Shown here piece by piece: positions 1 through 5,919 of a stretch of DNA of 12,325 nt. Location: contig DAOVCF010000040.1 of assembly GCA_030670165.1 (NCBI GenBank), positions 1 through 12,325 on the forward strand, written 5' to 3'. Under the pieces are notes generated by a model. That model did no database searches, was not told the origin of the DNA, and worked only from the letters and a program-made list of their open reading frames with translations. Origin of the DNA: Candidatus Stahliibacteriota bacterium (GTDB lineage Bacteria; Hydrothermota; Tepidihabitantia; B3-TA06). Position numbers and translations under genes: made by a program. Position 1 is the first letter of the stretch; each line of letters opens with the position of its first letter.

Positions 1-9
1 GAATTTCAT
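1..9 (-). CDS. Start of a divergent gene (5' end only)
   Basis: Only the first three codons (Met-Lys-Phe) of a minus-strand gene are in the window. On the minus strand an AAAGGAGG ribosome binding site (plus-strand 15-23) stands 5 bases before an ATG at 9-7. This is the same arrangement as the strong start at 169. The product cannot be named. The gene diverges from the propeller gene at 169, so the roughly 145 bases between them should hold both promoters. I could not find a convincing minus-strand promoter there. Confidence 0.6.
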
Positions 10-121
10 CTTGGCCTCCTTTTGGTTTTGATTTTTATTCATGTCTTGTTATACAGTGTGGCAGGCGATATATTCCGTTGAGACTATCGACTTGCAAGTG
101 AGAAAATAATGAGTGTTGTGG

Positions 122-149
122 TTGACAACTACCTCGAAGTGTGTATAAA
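122..149 (+). promoter_or_regulatory. Promoter of the T9SS propeller gene
   Basis: TTGACA (122-127), a 16-base spacer and TATAAA (144-149). Transcription would begin near 156, at the Shine-Dalgarno sequence, giving a leader of about 13 bases. The placement also argues against translation starting at the upstream in-frame ATG at 109. Confidence 0.65.
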
Positions 150-168
150 TATTACAAAGGAGGAGATA

Positions 169-1614
169 ATGAAGAGACCGTTCTTACCCTTTTTGCTTTT
201 CGTAACCTTTATTACATCTCTGCAAGCTGGTTGGACCCGCTTCTACGGTGGGCTTGATGATGATGTTGCCAAATGTGTGCAACAAACTCCAGACGGAGGT
301 TACATCATTGCAGGGTGGACATTCTCGTTCGGAGCGGGAGCGGGTGATCTTTGGTTGCTCAAGCTTGATGCGAATGGAGACACTATGTGGACACGAACCT
401 ACGGTGGAGAAGGTGACGAGGCGGGTTTTGGAGGACCCTGTATTCAGCGAACCTCGGATGAGAACTACATCGTTACTGGAACCACGTATTCCTTTACCTA
501 TGATTACGATCTTTGGTTGCTTAAATTTAATCCCGATGGCGATACTTTATGGACTCGTACTTATGGAGGATTAGAGGCCGAAGAGGGTTACTATATACAA
601 CAGACTTTGGATGGTGGATACGTCATAGTGGGAACAAAATCCTCTTTCTCCACCGAAGACTTGTCAAATATATGGTTGCTTAAGACAGATGCTGAAGGGG
701 ACACGTTATGGACACGCACCTATGGTGGGGAAGACCAAGATTATGGCAACTGTGTTCAGCAAACCTCCGATAGTGGTTTCATCATCGTAGGGTATACATG
801 GTCATTTGGTGACGGGAATGGCGCAGATCTTTGGCTGTTAAAGACAAACGCCCAAGGCGACACAATGTGGAGTCGTCTCTATGGAGGAGAAAAGGGGGAC
901 GCTGGTTCTTCTGTAAAACAGACCTCCGATGATGGCTTCATCGTATGTGGCAGCAAGGGCGCATCCGAGTTTGACGTAGATTCCCTTTGGTTGCTTAGGA
1001 CTGATCCTGGCGGGGATACTTTATGGACACGCACCTATGAAGGAGGAGATGGGGCTAGGGGTAAGTGCATACAGAAAACTTCTGACGGCGGCTACATCAT
1101 TGCAGGAGTCCATGACTATGTATGGCCCGGCAAAGGCGACGTTTGGTTGCTCAAAATCGATGAAGCAGGGGATATCTTATGGACGCGAACCTACGGATTG
1201 CCCGGGGTGGGCCCAGAAGAGTTGGCATACAATGTGCAGCAAACTTCGGACGGTGGCTACATACTTGCTGGCAAAGCACGTGATCCGATTACATGGAATT
1301 ACGATGTCTATGTGATAAAGACCAATGCGAATGGAGATACGTTGGCAATTGATGAAGAGCTTATGACGGATGGAGTAGCCGATTGGAAATTGGTTTCATC
1401 AATCGGTTCCCGAATTGTGCTTCGGTACTCGGAGAGGCCCGATGGTTTCCGTGTGTTCATCTACGACGCCTTAGGTCGGAAGGTTGATGAGGTACACTCA
1501 TCCCAGACATCCGGAACTATCACTTGGGGCAAAGATCACTCACCTGGTGTGTATTTCTTCAGGGTCGAAGGTGAAGCATCACACACGACTCAGAAGGTGG
1601 TGCTCATCAAATAA
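169..1614 (+). CDS. Secreted seven-repeat beta-propeller protein with T9SS type A sorting domain
   Basis: Predicted surface or secreted protein of 481 residues. Residues 1-20 form a signal peptide (basic start, hydrophobic core, cleavage after LQA). Residues 21 to about 393 hold seven repeats of about 50-55 residues. Each runs W(T/S)R-x-YGG, then (V/I)QQTSDGGYIIAG, then (D/N)(L/I)WLLK-x-(D/N)-x-x-GDT(L/M), which suggests a seven-bladed propeller. Residues about 405-481 resemble the T9SS type A C-terminal domain: FRVFIYDALGRKV, then SPGVYFFRVEG and a terminal KVVLIK. In that system the domain directs export across the outer membrane and is usually removed. The start at 169 is chosen because AAAGGAGG (156-163) stands 5 bases before it and a signal peptide follows at once; the in-frame ATG at 109 has neither. 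No enzymatic motif is visible. A role in surface binding or attachment is an inference. Confidence 0.8.
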   Translation: MKRPFLPFLLFVTFITSLQAGWTRFYGGLDDDVAKCVQQTPDGGYIIAGWTFSFGAGAGDLWLLKLDANGDTMWTRTYGGEGDEAGFGGPCIQRTSDENYIVTGTTYSFTYDYDLWLLKFNPDGDTLWTRTYGGLEAEEGYYIQQTLDGGYVIVGTKSSFSTEDLSNIWLLKTDAEGDTLWTRTYGGEDQDYGNCVQQTSDSGFIIVGYTWSFGDGNGADLWLLKTNAQGDTMWSRLYGGEKGDAGSSVKQTSDDGFIVCGSKGASEFDVDSLWLLRTDPGGDTLWTRTYEGGDGARGKCIQKTSDGGYIIAGVHDYVWPGKGDVWLLKIDEAGDILWTRTYGLPGVGPEELAYNVQQTSDGGYILAGKARDPITWNYDVYVIKTNANGDTLAIDEELMTDGVADWKLVSSIGSRIVLRYSERPDGFRVFIYDALGRKVDEVHSSQTSGTITWGKDHSPGVYFFRVEGEASHTTQKVVLIK

Positions 1615-1634
1615 TCCTCTTCGGGTGTTAGTAC

Positions 1635-1662
1635 TTGACTTTTATGTATACCTGAATAGGCT
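1635..1662 (+). promoter_or_regulatory. Probable promoter of the first PEGA-propeller gene
   Basis: TTGACT (1635-1640), 16 bases, TAGGCT (1657-1662). The -10 box is weak, but the -35 box and spacer match the other promoters here. The predicted start near 1669 leaves a short leader containing AAAGGAGA (1673-1680). Confidence 0.45.
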
Positions 1663-1684
1663 CCAGTAAATCAAAGGAGAAGAT

Positions 1685-3034
1685 GTGAAACATATCCAGA
1701 TCTTTGCGGGAGCAGGGCTGATCCTGATACTTGCGGGCTGCAATCCATCGACCAAAGGAACAATCGAGGTGAACTCCGATCCTGGGGATGCGGATATCTA
1801 TATCAACGATACGCTTACCGGCCACAAAACCGATCACGTGTTTGAGGATATCGAGGAAGGAGAGTATAGCATACGTCTGCTTCTGGCCGGTTATGCGCCC
1901 TGGTCGGAGGTGGTAACCGTCCAGGCACGCAAGACGGTTACCGTTGACGCGAAGCTTGAAGCAGTACAAGTCGGCGCTCTGCGCTGGAGCTACGAAACCG
2001 GCAGATCGGTAAGTTCGTCGCCTTCAATCGGTTCAGACGGCACCGTCTACTTCGGGTCCTGGGACAACTCGCTTTATGCGCTTACACCTGACGGAGGCCT
2101 CAAGTGGAGATACGAGACAGGCTCATCCGTACAATCCTCTCCCGCTGTCGCCTCCGACGGCACCATATACTTCGGCTCAAACGATGATCATCTTTACGCG
2201 TTGACCCCTGCTGGCGATTTTAAATGGAAAGTTCCAACCTCAGCTAACGTAACCTCCTCTCCTGCAATCGGTTCCGACGGTACTGTCTACTTTTGCGGAC
2301 GCTCGCGTGACCCGATGACTCAGGAGTGGAGGGACTACCTCTACGCCGTTAATGCCGTTAACGGCAGCATAAAGTGGGGATATGAGATCGGCGCCGAGGC
2401 CACCAGCTCCCCTGCCGTCGGTTCGGACGGAACCATCTACTTCGGGGCAAAGGACTCTTCGCTTTACGCGGTGAGTTCCACAGGCGATTTAAAATGGAAG
2501 TATCAGACAGGGGGCGTTATCCAATCCTCGCCGGCCATCGGTTCTGAGGGCACTATCTACTTCGGCTCCAATGACTATAATCTCTACGCCGTGAATTCTC
2601 AAGGCGCGCCCTTGTGGAGTTTTCCTACCGGTTCAATCGTATCGGCTTCCCCTGCGATCGGTCCGGACGGCACCGTATACTTCGGCTCCAACGATGAAAA
2701 TTTCTATGCAGTGACTCCTGACGGGAATCAGGTATGGATGTATGACGTGAAGAAACCGATACAATCCTCACCTGCGGTTGGAGCGGACGGAACGATCTAC
2801 TTCGGAACGATGTACCACGACGTTAATGCTCTGAACCCGGACGGCAGCCTGCGTTGGCGCTACGAAACCTTGCAGAGCGTTAGGTCCTCTCCTGCCATCG
2901 CTGAAGACGGCACCGTTTACGTGGGCTCCGAGGACGGCTGCCTCTACGCTATCTACGGCGACTCCCCGCTTGCTTCCTCTGCTTGGCCCCGCTTTCACCA
3001 CGACAACCAGAACACGGGAAGGGCGGGACCGTAG
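1685..3034 (+). CDS. PEGA-domain, eight-bladed PQQ-like propeller lipoprotein (paralogue 1)
   Basis: Predicted 449-residue lipoprotein. The signal peptide ends in a lipobox (LAG-C, Cys19) with Asn at +2. Residues about 26-92 form a PEGA domain (IEVNS, GDADIYINDTLTGHKT, EEGEYSIRL, GYAPW), a small beta-fold common in envelope proteins. From about 97 there are eight blades of about 40 residues with consensus LKW-x-YETG, then SSPAIGSDGTIYFGS-x-D-x-x-LYAL-x-PDG. Blade 3 has an insertion of about 10 residues (around RSRDPMTQEW). The end, WPRFHHDNQNTGRAGP, is shared with the two paralogues downstream. Translation starts at GTG 1685 behind AAAGGAGA; the ATG at 1683 is out of frame and stops immediately. 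PQQ-like propellers include BamB and quinoprotein dehydrogenases, but I see no cofactor ligands, so a binding or scaffold role is inferred. Confidence 0.85.
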   Translation: MKHIQIFAGAGLILILAGCNPSTKGTIEVNSDPGDADIYINDTLTGHKTDHVFEDIEEGEYSIRLLLAGYAPWSEVVTVQARKTVTVDAKLEAVQVGALRWSYETGRSVSSSPSIGSDGTVYFGSWDNSLYALTPDGGLKWRYETGSSVQSSPAVASDGTIYFGSNDDHLYALTPAGDFKWKVPTSANVTSSPAIGSDGTVYFCGRSRDPMTQEWRDYLYAVNAVNGSIKWGYEIGAEATSSPAVGSDGTIYFGAKDSSLYAVSSTGDLKWKYQTGGVIQSSPAIGSEGTIYFGSNDYNLYAVNSQGAPLWSFPTGSIVSASPAIGPDGTVYFGSNDENFYAVTPDGNQVWMYDVKKPIQSSPAVGADGTIYFGTMYHDVNALNPDGSLRWRYETLQSVRSSPAIAEDGTVYVGSEDGCLYAIYGDSPLASSAWPRFHHDNQNTGRAGP

Positions 3035-3080
3035 TCCCTCATTGCAAAATGCAAAGTGCAAAATGCAAATTGTAAATTGA
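3025..3080 (+). terminator. Stop-codon hairpin plus TGCAAA repeats
   Basis: GGGAC (3025-3029), loop CGTA, GTCCC (3034-3038) forms a hairpin overlapping the TAG stop codon (3032-3034). It is followed by TGCAAA-type repeats at 3041-3080. The same pairing of hairpin and repeat occurs after 5647 and 9530. It may act in termination or 3'-end stability. There is no clean U-run, so this is not a textbook terminator. Confidence 0.4.
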
Positions 3081-3196
3081 GGATTGGGGGGAAGAAAGCC
3101 CAAGGTCATCGCGAGCGACAATCCGAGGATTAGCCAAGCGCTCAATCCTACCGCAACGCGGAGGGAACCCAAAGGGGTTGACATAGTGTAAGTAAG

Positions 3197-3258
3197 TAGG
3201 GGCTGACCTCAGCGTGCCCCTTGGGGCACCGAGTGCCCCATAGGGTATAAGGTCGGCC
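3197..3258. repeat. REP-like palindromic element, copy 1
   Basis: The outer arms GGCTGACCT (3201-3209) and AGGTCGGCC (3250-3258) pair with one G-U. Inside is an 8-base-pair hairpin, TGGGGCAC (3222-3229) / GTGCCCCA (3233-3240), with loop CGA, flanked by AGCGTGCCCC and ATAGGGTA. The core recurs at 3492-3535. Confidence 0.65.
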
Positions 3259-3272
3259 AGTCTATAATATTC

Positions 3273-3305
3273 GGGCCGGTCTGAAGACCGGCCCTTACAT
3301 TTTTA
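3273..3305 (+). terminator. Long GC hairpin, possible terminator
   Basis: GGGCCGGTCT (3273-3282) pairs perfectly over 10 bases with AGACCGGCCC (3285-3294). It is followed by TTACATTTTT. The T tract is interrupted, so this could be a Rho-independent terminator for the plus strand or another palindromic repeat. It also lies 36 bases beyond the stop codon of the minus-strand ALDH remnant. Confidence 0.45.
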
Positions 3306-3330
3306 ATCTGTGGAATCTGCGGATAGATTC

Positions 3331-3465
3331 CTATTTGTTGTCGATTTGCGCACGCTGAAGCTTGCCCGAGTGGTCAATGTACACGGTTTTCAGCTCCGTA
3401 AATATCTCATAAGCGGTCCAGTCGCCTTCTCTATGTCCGTTGCCGGTTTCCTTTACGCTGCCGCC
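3331..3465 (-). pseudogene. Aldehyde dehydrogenase C-terminal remnant
   Basis: Read on the minus strand, 3465 to 3331 gives 44 codons and a TAG stop. They translate to GGSVKETGNGHREGDW, then TAYEIFTELKTVYID and HSGKLQRAQIDNK. This closely resembles the end of NAD(P)-dependent aldehyde dehydrogenases, where (F)GG-x-K-x-TGNGHRE, a (D/E)-x-FTE-x-K-x-(V/I)-Y-x-D segment and a KLQRAQID tail are familiar. An in-frame stop (TTA on the plus strand, 3466-3468) and then a palindromic repeat (from 3474) replace everything upstream. The catalytic Cys and Glu, the NAD-binding fold and any start are missing. I conclude it is a truncated pseudogene whose body was lost next to the repeat. The plus-strand ORF over the same bases is its shadow. 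The match is from memory and unsearched. Confidence 0.7.
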
Positions 3466-3473
3466 TTAATTTA

Positions 3474-3545
3474 CCCCTCCCTCGACGGGACAGCGTGCCC
3501 CTTGGGGTGCCAATTTTACTGCACCCCATAGGGTAGGGGGAGGGG
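3474..3545. repeat. REP-like palindromic element, copy 2
   Basis: The outer arms CCCCTCCC (3474-3481) and GGGAGGGG (3538-3545) are complementary. The core (3492-3535) matches copy 1: AGCGTGCCCC, then hairpin TGGGGTGC (3503-3510) / GCACCCCA (3521-3528), then ATAGGGTA. Two stem positions differ from copy 1 and both are compensated on the other arm. Confidence 0.65.
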
Positions 3546-3570
3546 CTTCCTCGATAGGATTGAGAGTTCG

Positions 3571-3641
3571 TAGGGGCCGACGTTGACGTCCTACCACGTC
3601 CGCTTTGTACCCGACGGGGGCACAAGCGTCAGGTCGGCCTA
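3571..3641. repeat. REP-like palindromic element, copy 3
   Basis: The left arm TAGGGGCCGACGTTGACG (3571-3588) and right arm CGTCAGGTCGGCCTA (3628-3642) pair with a small mismatch at GT/C. The outer arm matches copy 1, while the interior (about 3589-3627) differs. Confidence 0.55.
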
Positions 3642-3649
3642 TACCTCTT

Positions 3650-3676
3650 CAATTTGCAATTTGAACTTTGCAATTA
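3650..3676 (-). repeat. TGCAAA-type AT-rich repeat, inverse orientation
   Basis: CAATTTGCAATTTGAACTTT and the following GCAATTA form, on the minus strand, the same ATTGCAAA-type repeat that follows the genes ending at 3034 and 5647. Here it lies upstream of the transporter promoter rather than after a stop codon. Confidence 0.55.
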
Positions 3677-3693
3677 TCCTGTCATTCATCTTC

Positions 3694-3721
3694 TTGACAA
3701 TCAAGTCCCTATCGGTAGGAT
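3694..3721 (+). promoter_or_regulatory. Transporter promoter with possible operator
   Basis: TTGACA (3694-3699), 16 bases, TAGGAT (3716-3721). An imperfect inverted repeat, CAAgTCCcTA (3702-3711) against TAGGATTG (3716-3723), fills the spacer and -10 box. The motif ATC(C)GGTAGGA also recurs at 3711-3720 and 3740-3750. A repressor site here is possible but unproven. The predicted leader is about 30 bases. Confidence 0.55.
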
Positions 3722-3757
3722 TGAGGCAAATTTAACCTTATCCGGTAGGAGGTTTTG

Positions 3758-5647
3758 ATGGCAAAGCACACTTACTGGGATAACCGGACCGCATTTATTC
3801 TGGCCGCGATCGGCTCGGCCATCGGGCTGGGCAACATCTGGCGGTTTCCATACATCGCCTACAAGTTCGGGGGAGGAGCTTTTCTTATCCCTTATCTCGT
3901 TGCATTGATAACCGCGGGCATACCGCTCCTCATCCTCGAGTTTGCCCTGGGACACAAGATGCGTGCCGCAGCCCCAAACGCTTTCTACAAGGTGCGCCGC
4001 AACACCGAATGGGTGGGTTGGTTAGCGCTCCTTGTAGGATTCGTGATAGTCACCTACTACGCGGTGATCATGGCCTGGTCAGGTCGCTACTTCATCGCCT
4101 CGTTCAACCTGGCCTGGGGAGCCGAACCTGCCGCGGTCGAGCACTTTTTCTACAATACCGTTCTGGGCAAAACCGGGGGTCCGTTCGAGCTTGGCAAGAT
4201 TGCCTGGCCGCTTCTAGCGGTCCTTGCGGTGGCCTGGGTGTGGGTGATACTCTCTATCTGGAAGGGGGCAAAGACCGTGTCCAAGGTGGTATGGGTTACG
4301 GTGCTTCTGCCCTGGGTGATTCTTATGGTTTTTCTCATCAGAGGTGTCACCTTGCCCGGGGCGGATATAGGTCTCAAGTACTTCCTGACCCCCAACCTGG
4401 CGGCACTCAAGGACCCTGCTGTGTGGCACGCGGCCTACAGCCAGATATTCTTTACGCTTACCGTGGGCTTCGGTGTGATGATCGCTTACGCCTCGTTCCT
4501 GCCTCGTAAATCGGACGTGGTCAACAACGCGATCATCGTCAGTCTGGCCAACTGCGGCACCTCGTTTGCAGGCGGCATCGTGGTCTTCTCAACCCTGGGC
4601 TACTATGCTCAGGTAACCGGCAAGGCGGTCGAAGACGTGGTGGCCGCAGGCCCTGGTCTTACCTTCGTGACCTATCCCATGATCATCAACACGCTGCCCT
4701 TCGGAAGGGTGTTCATCATCATCTTCGGGGTTCTTTTTTTCCTTATGCTTTTGACACTTGCGGTGGACTCCGCCTTCTCTCTGGTTGAGGGGTGTGCGGC
4801 CGGGCTTCTGGATCGGTTCGGTTGGAAGCGCTGGAAGACGCTAATCGGCATGGCGGTGGTTGCGTTCGTCGCAGGCATCATCTACGTGACCGGCGCCGGT
4901 ATCCACTGGCTGGATATAGTCGACTACTTCATGAACAACTTCGGTCTTTTCACGGTGGCTCTGCTGGAGTGCATCGTGATCGGTTGGATCTGGCGGGCGC
5001 ATCATCTAAGGCGCTACTGTAACCTGCGCTCCGAGGTCAAGGTAGGCCGATGGTGGGAAGGGATGATACAGTGGATCGTTCCGGCGGTTATCATCTTCAT
5101 CCTGATCCTCACCGTTGTGGAGCGCGTGAGTGCACCTTACGCCGGCAACTACCTGGCCGAGTTCATTGGCGGCTGGCTGGTGATCGGCTTGCTTGCCGAG
5201 ATCGCGGTCCTTATCTCGCGCATGAAGTGGCGCGTCAAGGCCATCGGGATGCTCATGCCTCCTGTACTGATCGGGGCGTTCTACGGGCTTCGCTTCGCCT
5301 GGATTCAATCACACTTTGACGCCTCCCAGCTCTCGGCGATTCAAACACCCTTGTTCCTCCTGCTCTGGTGGATAGGTGTTGCGGTTCTTGTCGAGGTCGC
5401 CCTGCTTTTGACCAGACTCAAGCTTGGCCGCAAGATTTCTGCGATGATCGCCCCGCCGTTGGTGCTTGTAGCAGTCTACCTGATCTCCTGGGCGTGGCGC
5501 GCCGACAGGCCCCAGCTTGTTATATTGATACTCGCGTGTCTGGTGCTTTACGGCGGCATCGGCTGGGCGCTGAGCCGCTCGGTCGCGCACCGACGCAAGT
5601 TGCGGCGCGGTGAGATCAAACCTCCTCCCGACGCCGAGGAGGAGTAA
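3758..5647 (+). CDS. Sodium-dependent NSS/SNF family amino acid transporter with duplicated C-terminal extension
   Basis: Predicted inner-membrane Na+-coupled symporter of 629 residues. Bacterial relatives such as LeuT and MhsT are about 450-510. TM1 carries the family signature GSAIGLGNIWRFPY (19-32), with Asn26 and Arg29 matching LeuT Asn27 and Arg30. Gly23 sits where monoamine carriers have Asp, which favours an amino-acid substrate. TM3 has TYYAVIMAW (Tyr100/101). TM6 has QIFFTLTVGFGVMIAYASF. TM7 has NCGTSF (265-270), where Ser269 matches the chloride-site Ser of animal carriers. TM8 has AVDSAFSLVEG (Asp337-Ser338). After the core, residues 470-515 and 535-580 form a tandem repeat of a two-helix unit, followed by one more helix and a charged tail. 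The start is ATG 3758 with TAGGAGG 5 bases upstream; the preceding in-frame TTG (3755) is disregarded. It appears monocistronic. Confidence 0.92.
   Translation: MAKHTYWDNRTAFILAAIGSAIGLGNIWRFPYIAYKFGGGAFLIPYLVALITAGIPLLILEFALGHKMRAAAPNAFYKVRRNTEWVGWLALLVGFVIVTYYAVIMAWSGRYFIASFNLAWGAEPAAVEHFFYNTVLGKTGGPFELGKIAWPLLAVLAVAWVWVILSIWKGAKTVSKVVWVTVLLPWVILMVFLIRGVTLPGADIGLKYFLTPNLAALKDPAVWHAAYSQIFFTLTVGFGVMIAYASFLPRKSDVVNNAIIVSLANCGTSFAGGIVVFSTLGYYAQVTGKAVEDVVAAGPGLTFVTYPMIINTLPFGRVFIIIFGVLFFLMLLTLAVDSAFSLVEGCAAGLLDRFGWKRWKTLIGMAVVAFVAGIIYVTGAGIHWLDIVDYFMNNFGLFTVALLECIVIGWIWRAHHLRRYCNLRSEVKVGRWWEGMIQWIVPAVIIFILILTVVERVSAPYAGNYLAEFIGGWLVIGLLAEIAVLISRMKWRVKAIGMLMPPVLIGAFYGLRFAWIQSHFDASQLSAIQTPLFLLLWWIGVAVLVEVALLLTRLKLGRKISAMIAPPLVLVAVYLISWAWRADRPQLVILILACLVLYGGIGWALSRSVAHRRKLRRGEIKPPPDAEEE
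5165..5497 (+). repeat. Internal protein duplication in transporter C-terminus
   Basis: Residues 470-515 (5165-5302) and 535-580 (5360-5497) align without gaps over 46 positions with 15 identities. Shared residues include W, E (position 12), A, L, R (19), K (21), K (25), M (29), PP (32-33), A, Y (40) and a final AW. Each copy predicts two membrane helices joined by a basic R-x-K-x-x-x-K loop. A 19-residue linker separates them. Confidence 0.75.
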
Positions 5648-5649
5648 TA

Positions 5650-5706
5650 CGCGCGCTAGCGCGCGCATTGCAAATTGCAAAATGAAAATTGCAAATTTTT
5701 AATTGG
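5650..5706 (+). terminator. GC palindrome plus TGCAAA repeats after transporter
   Basis: CGCGCGCTAGCGCGCG (5650-5665) is a perfect 16-base palindrome two bases after the stop codon. It is followed by ATTGCAAA-type repeats and a T-run (to 5706). This is the same layout as at 3025-3080 and 9522-9556. It is a possible termination or 3'-end element. Confidence 0.45.
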
Positions 5707-5767
5707 GCTAGCCCCGCCACCAATTTGCAGCCTTGCAGTCTCTTGGTTTTCTTCCTGCGATCTTTTA

Positions 5768-5797
5768 CCCCTCCGGGGCACAGGTGGCCGAAGGCCA
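5768..5797. repeat. Two short hairpins upstream of paralogue 2
   Basis: CCCC (5768-5771) / GGGG (5775-5778), within TTACCCCTCCGGGGCA, closely resembles TTACCCCCTCGGGGCA at 7875-7890. A second hairpin is TGGCC (5785-5789) / GGCCA (5793-5797) with loop GAA. Both lie before the promoter. Function is unknown. Confidence 0.35.
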
Positions 5798-5816
5798 AAA
5801 GGAGCAATTAAAGGAC

Positions 5817-5844
5817 TTGACTTCGGCTAATTCCACGATAGTAT
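5817..5844 (+). promoter_or_regulatory. Promoter of PEGA-propeller paralogue 2
   Basis: TTGACT (5817-5822), 16 bases, TAGTAT (5839-5844). The predicted transcript starts near 5851 and has a leader of about 69 bases containing a hairpin. Confidence 0.5.
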
Positions 5845-5874
5845 TTAAGCAAGCAGTCTAGGAATGATTGGTAA

Positions 5875-5892
5875 AAGCCGCTTGAGCGGCTT
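5875..5892 (+). promoter_or_regulatory. Leader hairpin of paralogue 2
   Basis: AAGCCGCTTGAGCGGCTT is an inverted repeat (7-8 base pairs, TTGA or TG loop) in the predicted 5' leader. It ends about 14 bases before the Shine-Dalgarno AGAGGAG (5907-5913). It could be an mRNA stability element or a protein-binding palindrome. It has no U-run. Confidence 0.45.
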
Positions 5893-5919
5893 AAATGGCA
5901 ACCAAAAGAGGAGCGCGAG

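Larger units (their letters stand above)
3035..3757. other. Repeat-rich intergenic region
   Basis: This 723-base stretch has no intact gene. It holds TGCAAA repeats (3041-3080 and, in inverse orientation, 3650-3676), three palindromic REP-like elements (3197-3258, 3474-3545, 3571-3641), a long GC hairpin (3273-3294), a minus-strand aldehyde dehydrogenase remnant (3331-3465), three copies of a CGRTAGGATTGAG motif, and the transporter promoter (3694-3721). It reads as a former gene locus overrun by small repeats. Confidence 0.7.

Noticed and set aside
109..168. In-frame ATG at 109 as start of the T9SS propeller gene
   Set aside because: It has no Shine-Dalgarno sequence, would put 20 residues before the signal peptide, and lies upstream of the predicted promoter start. 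ATG 169 has AAAGGAGG at ideal spacing.
1980..2950. 120-base periodic repeats as a CRISPR array or satellite
   Set aside because: The period is exactly 40 codons and encodes propeller blades; the same occurs in 6830-7790 and 8500-9430.
3100..3160. Possible small RNA or gene around the CATCGCGAGCGACAATCC phrase
   Set aside because: It resembles a common dispersed intergenic repeat phrase. Only a 5-base stem is visible, and there is no promoter.
3178..3183. TTGACA as another promoter
   Set aside because: No acceptable -10 box lies 15-18 bases downstream and no gene follows in that orientation.
2768..3184. Minus-strand 138-codon reading frame
   Set aside because: It is antisense to the propeller gene, and its middle (TICILHFAFCN) is only translated TGCAAA repeat.
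3310..3531. Plus-strand 73-codon reading frame
   Set aside because: It is the shadow of the minus-strand aldehyde dehydrogenase remnant and continues into a palindromic repeat; it has no ribosome binding site.
5616..5807. Minus-strand 63-codon reading frame
   Set aside because: It contains FHFAICNAR, the typical false translation of the TGCAAA repeat, and overlaps the end of the transporter.
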